From positions 1-9,170 of the forward strand of contig CAMLSH010000117.1 of the NCBI GenBank assembly GCA_946482625.1: a DNA stretch of 9,170 bases, read 5' to 3'. The DNA is from an uncultured Opitutaceae bacterium. GTDB taxonomy: Bacteria > Verrucomicrobiota > Verrucomicrobiae > Opitutales > Opitutaceae. Shown in pieces: positions 1-6,174 of this stretch. The notes under the pieces are model-generated. The model saw nothing but the letters and a program-made list of their open reading frames with translations. It was not told the DNA's origin and did no database searches. Both the position numbers and the translations under genes were made by a program. Every line of letters begins with the position of its first letter. Within the stretch, counting starts at the first letter, position 1.

Positions 1-40
1 CAACGTCGCGGGCTTCGTAGCTCTTGGTGATTTCGGCCAT
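1..40 (-). CDS. valS: Probable valine--tRNA ligase, N-terminal 13 codons only (runs off left edge)
   Basis: Read on the minus strand from an ATG at 40-38, the edge encodes MAEITKSYEARDV with no stop before the window ends. This fits the usual start of bacterial valyl-tRNA synthetases, where a short leader precedes a K-x-Y-x-x-x-x-V motif leading into the catalytic core (family knowledge). ValS would charge tRNA-Val in the cytosol. There is no clear ribosome-binding site before the ATG. The gene is divergent from glnD, with 153 nt between the two starts. Only 13 residues are visible, so the identification rests on motif style; another class I synthetase or an unrelated gene cannot be excluded. 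Confidence 0.45.
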   Translation of the reverse strand, partial: MAEITKSYEARDV

Positions 41-163
41 GGTCGTGTGCGGAATAGGAATCGCGAAAACAACCCGGCGCGCGCGAGCGAGGCAAGTGGT
101 TAAAACCCTCCACTCCCTCCCATATCTCGCAACGTCCGCGTAGTCCGCCGTCGCCCGAGTCCG

Positions 164-179
164 TGGCACGCTGGGTGCA
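164..179 (+). promoter_or_regulatory. Candidate sigma-54 (RpoN) -24/-12 promoter for glnD
   Basis: The sequence TGGCACG-CTGG-GTGCA matches the sigma-54 consensus TGGCACG-N4-TTGCA/T at 11 of 12 defined positions. The invariant GG (165-166) and GC (177-178) have the required spacing. Transcription would start near 189-191, just before the first glnD ATG at 194 or about 60 nt before the alternative ATG at 251. Sigma-54 commonly controls nitrogen-assimilation genes, and the next gene is the PII-modifying enzyme, so the context fits. I did not recognise an enhancer-binding-protein site upstream. Confidence 0.5.
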
Positions 180-193
180 TTCGGCGTCGCGAA

Positions 194-3079
194 ATGATTT
201 CCCGCTTTGCGCCTCCGCCCATTTCCGCTTCAGCTGCCGATCCCAAAATAATGAGCGGCCGCATCCAAAAGCATGCCCTTGAGCGTTTAAATTTCGTCGG
301 CGAGGTCTCAACCGCGGAACGCCTCGCGGCCTGCAAAACGTTTCTCCGCCTCGAAAGCGCCATGATCCGCATGCGCCACGAAGCTCGCGAATCCGGCCTC
401 GTCGTCGCCCGCGCCCGCGCCGCCATGGTCGATGTGATGCTCGCGCATCTTTTCGACTACGCGCTGGTCACTTGGACGCGCCAACACGGCTCCACACCGA
501 GCGCCGTCGCGCTGCTCGCACTCGGCGGCTACGGACGCGCCGAGCTGAGCCCGTTCAGCGACATCGACATCATGTTCCTGTTTCCCTCGAAGGCCCGGCT
601 GTCGGCGGTGAAGCCGCTCCAGGAACACCTGGTGAACGAGATCCTCTACATCCTCTGGGATTGCGGCATCAAAGTCGGCCACTCCACCCGCACCGTGGAC
701 GACGTTTTCACGGAAGCGCGAAAGGACATGCAGACGAAAACCGCGCTGCTCGAGTCGCGCCTCATCGCCGGCTCCGAATCGCTCTACGAATCCTTCGCCC
801 CCGCCTACGAAAGTTTCTACCGCGGCGAAGATCCGCGCGGCTACATCACCGCCCGTCAGGAAGATCAAAACGCCCGTCGCGCCAAATACGGCAACACCGT
901 CTTCCTGCAGGAGCCCGACATCAAAAACGGCGTGGGCGGCCTCCGCGATTATCAGAACGCCCTCTGGATGGCCCGCGTGAAACTCGGCATCAAGAAAATG
1001 GATGCGCTGGTGGAGCAAAACCATCTCCGTCGAAACGAATTCCGCGACTTCCACCGCTCCTACGAGTTTCTCCTCCGCGTCCGCAACGAACTCCATTTCC
1101 AGAGCAAAAAAGCCAACGACCTGCTCAACCTTGAGGCCCAGCCCCGCGTCGCCCTCGGGCTCGGTTACACCAACCATGACATCCTCGGCCGCGTCGAGCA
1201 GTTCATGCACGACTACTACCGCGCGGCCCAGACCATCTACCGCGTTTCGCGCATCCTCGAAAACCGGCTCTCGCTTTCGCTTGAGCCTGTTTCCCGCGTG
1301 TCGTTCCGCGAAGTGTTGCGTGGATACCGTCATCAAAAAACGAAACGCATCGACGGCTTCCTCCAACGCGGCAGCGAACTCACCGCCGAAAAGCCCGACG
1401 TCTTTCAGGAAGATCCCGCGCGCCTGATCCGCGTTTTCCGCCACTGCCAACAGCTCAACATCAAACCCGACTTCGCTCTCCAGGCGCTCATCCGCGAGTC
1501 GCTGCCGCTCATCACGCGGCACACGCAAAACTCCGCCGACGCCAACATCAGCTTCCGAGCGATCCTCAGCGAAGCCGGCGCCGTTTTCCCCGCGCTCGAA
1601 CTCATGCACGAGCTCGGCGTGCTCGGCCGTTTCATCCCGGAGTTCGCCGAGCTCACCTGCCTCGTGCAGCATGAATTTTATCACCGTTACACCGCCGACA
1701 TCCACACGCTCCACGCGATCCGCGAGTTGGACGGCGTCTTCAGCCAGGCCGAGCCCCTCGCCGCCAAGTACCGCGACGTCCTCCACGAAACCCCTGACCC
1801 CACGCTGCTTTATTTGATTTTGCTGCTTCACGACATCGGCAAAGCCGAAGGCATCCAAGGCCACGCGGAAAGCGGCGTGCGCATCGCCATCCCGATCCTT
1901 CAGCGCCTCGGTATCGAGCCAGCCAGCACCGAAATTGTCACCTTCATCATTAAAAATCATCTCATCATGGCACGGTTTTGGCAGAGACGAGATGTTGATG
2001 ATCCAAAAACATCCGCTGCATTCGCTGAGCTGGTAGACGATGCCGATAAATTGCGCTATCTGTACGTCCACACGTTTTGCGATGCCCGCGGCACGGCCGG
2101 AGGGCTGTGGAACGGCTATAAAGACACCCTGCACACCAGCCTCTATCGCGCCACGTTAGAACGGTTGATCCATGGGGAGGCCGTCGAATCCCGAAATTCC
2201 GAACGAACCCAAATGAAGCACCAAGAGCTGATCTCCAAAAAGATCCCGGGCATAGGCGCGGATGAAATCACCGCGCATTTCAATCTGCTCCCGGAACGCT
2301 ACTTCATCCACACGGATACGAGCGAGATCGCCCTGCACATCCAGATGGTGAACAAGCTCCTCCGCTCGATCAACGCCGCCGACTCCGTCGGTTCGCTCAA
2401 GCCCGTGATCGAATGGAAAGACGACCTCAACCGCTCCCTCACCGTCGTCAACGTCGTCACGTGGGACCGCGCCGGCCTCTTCTATAAACTCGCCGGCGCC
2501 TTCAGCGTCGCCGGCCTCAGCATCCTCGGCGCCAAAGTCATCTCCCGCACCGACCACATCGCCATCGACACCTTCTACGTCGTCGAACCCGCCCGCGGCG
2601 TCGTGCAAAACCACGTATCCACGGAAACCTTCGCCAAGACCGTCGAAGAAGCCCTCGTCGGCAGCAAAGACCTCTATCCAGACATCGTCGCTCAATCGAA
2701 AAAACTGGGCACTCGCTACGCTGGTGCGGTCAACAACACCGACTCGTTTCAAAGCTCCTTCCCCCCGACGGTCGACGTTTACCACGAGCTCTCCATGCAG
2801 CGCACAATCGTGGAGATCCAGGCGCACGATCAGATCGGCCTGCTCTACCGCCTCGCCAAGACCATTTACGACCACGGCTTCGACATCACCTTCGCCCGCA
2901 TCGGCACCGAGCGAAACATCGCCATCGACACCTTCTACATCGAAAGCGCCAACCACGAGGCCACCGAAGACCTCGGCCGCCTCCACGCCCTGCGCGATGC
3001 GCTGACCGCCATCATCACGCAAGCCGCTCCGACCGCCGTCGCGCACAACAACGGCGCCGCTGTCGCCGTCGGTAAGTGA
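194..3079 (+). CDS. glnD: Bifunctional [protein-PII] uridylyltransferase/uridylyl-removing enzyme GlnD
   Basis: GlnD senses glutamine and attaches or removes UMP on PII proteins, thereby controlling nitrogen assimilation in the cytosol. The full domain order is present. The nucleotidyltransferase motif GGYGRAELSPFSDID lies at residues 111-125, with D123 and D125 as the metal-binding aspartates. The PII-uridylyltransferase helical region follows. The HD phosphohydrolase domain has H546-D547 (LLHDIGKAEG) and a conserved QRRDVDDP segment from residue 597. Two ACT domains lie at about 747-805 and 870-945, each containing IAIDTFY. Length is 961 residues, against about 890 in E. coli. The ATG at 194 is kept, but an in-frame ATG at 251 (Met20) is equally plausible since neither has a Shine-Dalgarno; the first 19 residues resemble non-conserved leader. 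No glnB or amtB gene is adjacent. Codon use shifts toward A/T-ending codons at about 1930-2260. Confidence 0.96.
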   Translation: MISRFAPPPISASAADPKIMSGRIQKHALERLNFVGEVSTAERLAACKTFLRLESAMIRMRHEARESGLVVARARAAMVDVMLAHLFDYALVTWTRQHGSTPSAVALLALGGYGRAELSPFSDIDIMFLFPSKARLSAVKPLQEHLVNEILYILWDCGIKVGHSTRTVDDVFTEARKDMQTKTALLESRLIAGSESLYESFAPAYESFYRGEDPRGYITARQEDQNARRAKYGNTVFLQEPDIKNGVGGLRDYQNALWMARVKLGIKKMDALVEQNHLRRNEFRDFHRSYEFLLRVRNELHFQSKKANDLLNLEAQPRVALGLGYTNHDILGRVEQFMHDYYRAAQTIYRVSRILENRLSLSLEPVSRVSFREVLRGYRHQKTKRIDGFLQRGSELTAEKPDVFQEDPARLIRVFRHCQQLNIKPDFALQALIRESLPLITRHTQNSADANISFRAILSEAGAVFPALELMHELGVLGRFIPEFAELTCLVQHEFYHRYTADIHTLHAIRELDGVFSQAEPLAAKYRDVLHETPDPTLLYLILLLHDIGKAEGIQGHAESGVRIAIPILQRLGIEPASTEIVTFIIKNHLIMARFWQRRDVDDPKTSAAFAELVDDADKLRYLYVHTFCDARGTAGGLWNGYKDTLHTSLYRATLERLIHGEAVESRNSERTQMKHQELISKKIPGIGADEITAHFNLLPERYFIHTDTSEIALHIQMVNKLLRSINAADSVGSLKPVIEWKDDLNRSLTVVNVVTWDRAGLFYKLAGAFSVAGLSILGAKVISRTDHIAIDTFYVVEPARGVVQNHVSTETFAKTVEEALVGSKDLYPDIVAQSKKLGTRYAGAVNNTDSFQSSFPPTVDVYHELSMQRTIVEIQAHDQIGLLYRLAKTIYDHGFDITFARIGTERNIAIDTFYIESANHEATEDLGRLHALRDALTAIITQAAPTAVAHNNGAAVAVGK

Positions 3080-3097
3080 TCGCGCGGAAAGGACCGT

Positions 3098-3129
3098 CGC
3101 CAGCCACCACACCCGTACGCGGTCTGGCG
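3098..3129 (+). terminator. Possible stem-loop downstream of glnD
   Basis: CGCCAG (3098-3103) pairs with CTGGCG (3124-3129). A further ACC/GGT pairing inside it follows a 2-nt bulge and leaves a loop of about 12 nt. It starts 19 nt after the glnD stop codon, where a terminator would be expected, but no T-run follows. It may be a Rho-dependent or processing structure, or chance in GC-rich DNA. Confidence 0.25.
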
Positions 3130-3135
3130 CCGGGC

Positions 3136-3285
3136 TCAATCCGTTGAAGCGCACGCCCCACGCGCTCCGATGAGCCCCCGGAACACGGCGTAGCTCTTCG
3201 CCCCATCGAAACGCCCCGCCCGCTCCGCGATTTTATTTCCCGCGCCGCGGAGAATTTCTCGATAAGCTGTTTTGTTTACGTACAA
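3136..3285 (-). CDS. Doubtful small ORF of 49 residues between glnD and the kinase gene
   Basis: On the minus strand, from a TTG at 3285 to a TGA at 3136, the frame encodes a basic, mixed-composition peptide containing KTAYREILRGAGNKIAERAG and later AKSYAVFRGLIGA. It looks more protein-like than the usual shadow frames because it has balanced residues, a plausible amphipathic helix and G/C-rich third positions in its second half. It occupies otherwise non-coding DNA. Against it are the lack of a Shine-Dalgarno, a non-ATG start (the open frame extends to a codon at 3345 inside the kinase gene) and no family I recognise. It could also be the remnant of a longer gene. No function is proposed. 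Confidence 0.25.
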   Translation of the reverse strand: MYVNKTAYREILRGAGNKIAERAGRFDGAKSYAVFRGLIGARGACASTD

Positions 3286-3293
3286 GTTCCGTC

Positions 3294-5048
3294 GTGCACA
3301 GCAGTCAGCCGGCTCAAGACAATCCTCCGCCCAGCACGAATTCACGCGCGCCCGGCACGTTCGATCCGCGCACGCTTCCCGCGCTCTATCGCATCAGCTC
3401 GCTCATCGGCCGCACCGAAGATCCGCGCCTCGCGCTGCGCAACATTCTCTCGGAAATCATCGCCGCGCTCCACGCCTCCAGCGGTTCCATTTCCCTCCTC
3501 AATCCCGACAGCGGCAAACTCGAGATCGAAGTCCACCAAGGTCTCCCCGCCGACACCGACGACGTCTCCCTCCGCCTCGGCCAAGGCATCACCGGCTGGG
3601 TCGCCTTTCACGGCCGCGCGCAACTCGTCCCCGATGTGAGCGTCGATTCGCGCTACATCGCCATCCGCCCCGAGATCTGCGCCGAAATGGCCGTTCCGAT
3701 GGAGGAAAACGGCCAGATCCTCGGCGTCATCAACGTCGATAGCGACGTCACCGGCGGTTTCAACGACGCCGATCTCCAGCTCCTCATTCTCTGCACGCAG
3801 GAAGCCACCGCCGTCATGACCCGCCTCTGGCAGCTCCGCCAGCTCCGCGGCAAGGCCCGCCAGCTAGAAACGCTGATCACCATCGGGCACTCGCTCGTAT
3901 CCAAACTGGAACAACAAGAGCTGTTCGACACCGTGACCCGCGACGCTCGCCAGGTCACCCAATGCCGCGCCTGCGCGCTCTATCTCTACGACGAGCCCCG
4001 CCAGGCCGTCCGCCTCGCCTCCCTCAGCAGCAACGGCTCCGCCGCGCCATCGTCCGTCGAGTTCCCCATCGAAACCAGCCTCGCCGCCGCCGCGATCCAT
4101 ACGCGCAAGCAGGTCGATTTCTCCAACATCCAGAACCCCGAGTTCTTCGACCTCATCGATCTCCCGCGCGACGACTCCCTCCGCTCCGTCCTCGCCACGC
4201 CGATGATCTACGAGAACGAAGTCCTCGGCGTCCTCGCCGTATTCACGGACCACGTTCACCGCTTCAACAACGACGAAAAACGCCTCCTCGCCGCCCTCGC
4301 CAGCCTCGGCGCCGTCGCCCTGCAAAACTCCCGCCTCTACTCCCGGGTTTTCCAAAGCGAAGAATCTCTCCGCAAAAACGAGCAACTCACCACGCTCGGC
4401 CTGCTCGCCGCCGAGATCGCCCACGAGATCCGCAATCCCCTCACGGTAATCAAACTGCTCTACGGTTATCTCAATCTGGATTTCCCCGAAAATGATCCGC
4501 GGCGCACCGACGTCCGCGTCATCGGCGAAAAACTCGACCAGCTCGAAGCCATCGTCAGCCGCGTCCTCCATTTCGCCAAAGCCCCATCGAGCCTGCACTC
4601 CCGCTGGCCCGTCACCGACATCATCGAAGACACCATCGTCCTCATCCGCCTGAAACTCGCGCAGGGTAAAATCCACCTCCGCTTCGATCCGCCGCCCCGG
4701 TCTTTCGTCGTCGATGTCCACAAAGGTCAGATCCAGCAGGTGCTGCTGAATCTCCTCATCAACTCCACGCAAGCCATGCCCGAAGGCGGGCAAATCACCC
4801 TCGGCTGCCACGCCGAAGAAAACGGCCCCGCCCGCTACGTGCATATCGACTTAACCGATACAGGCCGCGGCATCCCCGACGAATTCCGCACCCGCATCTT
4901 CGACTCCTTCCTCTCCGGTCGCCCCGACGGCACCGGCTTGGGCCTGGCTATCGCGAAACGCATCCTCCTCAGCCACCACGGCGACATCAGCCTCCAGGAC
5001 ACCGGCCCCCACGGCACCACCATGCGCATCACCCTGCCGCTGGCATGA
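3294..5048 (+). CDS. Soluble tandem-GAF sensor histidine kinase (HisKA + HATPase_c)
   Basis: This is a 584-residue cytosolic two-component kinase, expected to autophosphorylate on histidine and pass the phosphate to a response regulator. There is no signal peptide or membrane segment. GAF1 spans roughly residues 45-175 and GAF2 205-345, followed by a short helical linker. The HisKA box has H377 in EIAHEIRNPL. The ATPase domain shows the N-box (NLLINSTQAM, 486-495), the G1 box DTGRGI (522-527), an F-box (RIFDSF) and the G2 box GTGLGLAI from 546. The HEIRNPL box and domain order resemble NtrB/AtoS-type kinases. GAF2 has a CRAC motif (C224, C227) that could be redox- or metal-sensitive, but this is speculation. 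The GTG at 3294 is chosen because it precedes GAF1 at a suitable distance and no in-frame ATG occurs until the end of GAF1. The ligand is unknown and no response regulator is adjacent. The stop overlaps the next start (ATGA). Confidence 0.92.
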   Translation: MHSSQPAQDNPPPSTNSRAPGTFDPRTLPALYRISSLIGRTEDPRLALRNILSEIIAALHASSGSISLLNPDSGKLEIEVHQGLPADTDDVSLRLGQGITGWVAFHGRAQLVPDVSVDSRYIAIRPEICAEMAVPMEENGQILGVINVDSDVTGGFNDADLQLLILCTQEATAVMTRLWQLRQLRGKARQLETLITIGHSLVSKLEQQELFDTVTRDARQVTQCRACALYLYDEPRQAVRLASLSSNGSAAPSSVEFPIETSLAAAAIHTRKQVDFSNIQNPEFFDLIDLPRDDSLRSVLATPMIYENEVLGVLAVFTDHVHRFNNDEKRLLAALASLGAVALQNSRLYSRVFQSEESLRKNEQLTTLGLLAAEIAHEIRNPLTVIKLLYGYLNLDFPENDPRRTDVRVIGEKLDQLEAIVSRVLHFAKAPSSLHSRWPVTDIIEDTIVLIRLKLAQGKIHLRFDPPPRSFVVDVHKGQIQQVLLNLLINSTQAMPEGGQITLGCHAEENGPARYVHIDLTDTGRGIPDEFRTRIFDSFLSGRPDGTGLGLAIAKRILLSHHGDISLQDTGPHGTTMRITLPLA

Positions 5049-5239
5049 CCCTCCGCTCCATGCCCGCCACGTCCCGCCAGCTCTGGTCCCTGCGCATCGC
5101 CCTTGTCGTCCTGCTCTTGGGCGCCTTCTTCGTATTGAAAGCCCCGCGTCCGCCGCATCTCAAAGCCCTCGGCCTTTGCTCCTCCCTCTTCGCCGCCGCC
5201 GTGGTCCTCGTCGCCCTGCGCCAAGCTCCACGCAAATAA
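5045..5239 (+). CDS. Small two-helix membrane protein, coupled to the GAF kinase
   Basis: A 64-residue protein of unknown function. It has a basic N-terminus, a hydrophobic segment at about residues 16-31 (LRIALVVLLLGAFFVL), a short Pro/Lys/Arg-rich loop (KAPRPPHLK) and a second hydrophobic segment at about 42-58, ending in a basic tail (RQAPRK). By the positive-inside rule both ends are probably cytoplasmic. Its ATG overlaps the kinase TGA in an ATGA tetranucleotide, a strong sign of translational coupling and of a real gene. The context suggests, without proving, that it works with or anchors the soluble kinase. A second ATG lies at codon 6. A hairpin follows about 20 nt after its stop. Confidence 0.7.
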   Translation: MTLRSMPATSRQLWSLRIALVVLLLGAFFVLKAPRPPHLKALGLCSSLFAAAVVLVALRQAPRK

Positions 5240-5257
5240 TCAGGCGGAACAATCCAG

Positions 5258-5289
5258 GTGGAACGCGCCGTCCCGGCGCGTTGATCCAC
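5258..5289 (+). terminator. GC-rich hairpin after the kinase/membrane-protein pair
   Basis: AACGCGCCG (5262-5270) and CGGCGCGTT (5274-5282) form a perfect 9-bp stem with a TCC loop. The stem can extend by GTGG (5258-5261) pairing with CCAC (5286-5289) across a 3-nt bulge. It sits 19 nt after the stop of the plus-strand operon, where a terminator is expected, but lacks a T-run. A REP-like intergenic palindrome is the alternative. Confidence 0.45.
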
Positions 5290-5358
5290 ACCATCCGCTT
5301 TCTACTCAAAGGCCCCCAACCACCCGCGCTGACAGAGCCCTCCGGCCTCCTCCCACTG

Positions 5359-5386
5359 GTCACTGCGTCATTCGTCACTGGTCATT
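5359..5386. repeat. Four GTCAYT short repeats
   Basis: GTCACT, GTCATT, GTCACT and GTCATT start at 5359, 5367, 5374 and 5381, so the spacing is 8, 7 and 7 nt. The tract lies in non-coding DNA between convergent genes and abuts the 5387-5413 hairpin. Short GTCATT-type tracts resemble simple intergenic repeats, but copy number in this genome cannot be judged here. Confidence 0.55.
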
Positions 5387-5413
5387 CCGAAACGGCGCCC
5401 CGCGCCGTTTCGG
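5387..5413 (-). terminator. Perfect 12-bp hairpin at the 3' end of the HNH gene (possibly bidirectional)
   Basis: CCGAAACGGCGC (5387-5398) and GCGCCGTTTCGG (5402-5413) are exact reverse complements separated by a CCC loop. The hairpin directly abuts the HNH stop codon (5414-5416 on the minus strand) and faces the converging plus-strand operon, so it could stop transcription from both sides. There is no T-run in either direction, so termination may be Rho-assisted, or the element may be an intergenic palindrome. Confidence 0.55.
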
Positions 5414-6031
5414 TCACTCCTCCAGCTCGACGTTCCAATACGCCACATCGAGGAAATCCTTCCACATCTCGCGGTGTTGCGTGTTCAACACCAGACTGAT
5501 CACCGGCCGCCACTTCGGCTTCACCGGTTTCCGGATAAGCCGCATGTGCGCCTCGTGCGGCAGACGATTCGCCTTCCGCGAATTACATTTGATGCACGAG
5601 CACACGATGTTCTCCCACGTCGTCTTGCCGCCGTAATGCCGCGGAATCACGTGATCGAGATTGAGCTCTTCGCGCGGAAAAGTCTTCGAGCAATACTGGC
5701 ACTGGTTCTTGTCGCGCTCGAACACGTTGTTGCGCGTCAGCTTCAGCTCCTTGCACGGCAGCTTGTCGAAAAACGACAGCAGGATCACGCGCGGCATGCG
5801 GATCAACCGGTTCGGCGTGTGCACCATGTCGAGGATCTCGACCGGCGGATTGATCCGCGAGAAATCGATCCAGTCCATCATGGAGAACACCCGGAAATCA
5901 TCTTCGTGGTGATGGACGACGTGGGCGTGTCCTCGCGCGAGTAGCGCGAAGGCCCGTTTGGCGCCGATCACATTAACCGCCTGCCAGAGGCGATTTAGGA
6001 CCAGCACCGGTTGATCGAGTACGGCCTCCAT
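5414..6031 (-). CDS. HNH endonuclease family protein
   Basis: A 205-residue protein with a central HNH (McrA-like) nuclease fold. Numbered from the ATG at 6031, a CxxC pair (C111, C114; CQYC) precedes LDHVIPRHYGG with D126-H127. N141 and a second CxxC (C146, C149; CIKCN) follow. Four cysteines fit a structural zinc site. The last HNH position appears to be Asn150 rather than His, a known family variant. The N-terminal region (PVLVLNRLWQAVNVIGAKRAF) is typical of a widespread bacterial HNH subfamily that often occurs alone and has no defined role. The frame opens at a TTG at 6061, but the ATG at 6031 is preferred because family members start close to the VLVLN motif and the TTG lies inside a candidate promoter. 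No methylase or restriction partner is adjacent, so a restriction-modification role is not supported. Confidence 0.9.
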   Translation of the reverse strand: MEAVLDQPVLVLNRLWQAVNVIGAKRAFALLARGHAHVVHHHEDDFRVFSMMDWIDFSRINPPVEILDMVHTPNRLIRMPRVILLSFFDKLPCKELKLTRNNVFERDKNQCQYCSKTFPREELNLDHVIPRHYGGKTTWENIVCSCIKCNSRKANRLPHEAHMRLIRKPVKPKWRPVISLVLNTQHREMWKDFLDVAYWNVELEE

Positions 6032-6042
6032 ATCGGGACGCG

Positions 6043-6071
6043 TTCGTAGCCACGCCGCCAAGACGTGTCAA
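6043..6071 (-). promoter_or_regulatory. Candidate sigma-70-type promoter for the HNH gene
   Basis: On the minus strand, a perfect -35 TTGACA (6071-6066) is followed by a 17-nt spacer and TACGAA (6048-6043), which matches the -10 consensus weakly at 3 of 6 positions. The predicted transcription start near 6036 lies about 5 nt before the ATG at 6031, giving an almost leaderless mRNA. This suits the absence of a Shine-Dalgarno sequence. Confidence 0.4.
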
Positions 6072-6174
6072 GGGGCGGGCCGCAACGTTCTCGCAACGCC
6101 CCCAAGACCGCAATTTTGCGCCCCCTCCTTACCTCCAAAGTTCCGACGGCTTTCGAGCGGCCGCCCGGCCCTAT

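Noticed and set aside
71..112. GGTTAAAACC and AGTGG/CCACT small palindromes in the valS-glnD intergenic region
   Set aside because: The arms are only 4-5 bp and match no operator I know; they are too weak to call.
308..2134. 608-residue minus-strand open frame opposite glnD
   Set aside because: It lies wholly antisense to a gene with unmistakable NT and HD motifs. Its V/G/D/E-rich composition is what antisense reading of GC3-rich codons produces, and no domain is recognisable.
2156..3154. 332-residue minus-strand open frame over the glnD 3' end
   Set aside because: It is antisense to the two ACT domains with the same biased V/D/G/E composition, so it is a shadow of glnD.
3231..3293. AT-richer stretch before the kinase gene as a sigma-70 promoter
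   Set aside because: GATAAG and TTTATT resemble promoter elements, but no pair has both acceptable spacing and match, so no promoter is called.
3864..4844. 326-residue minus-strand open frame opposite the histidine kinase
   Set aside because: It is antisense to the GAF2, HisKA and ATPase regions, with biased composition and no motif.
5474..5944. 156-residue plus-strand open frame opposite the HNH gene
   Set aside because: It is a shadow of a well-supported HNH coding sequence and is rich in His/Arg/Val from antisense codons.
6121..6136. Strong Shine-Dalgarno-like GGAGGTAAGGAGGGGG on the minus strand
   Set aside because: The only start nearby is a TTG at 6113 opening an Arg/Gly-rich frame of about 46 residues that runs into the HNH gene in another frame. 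It is too far upstream to serve the HNH ATG, so it is probably a chance purine run.
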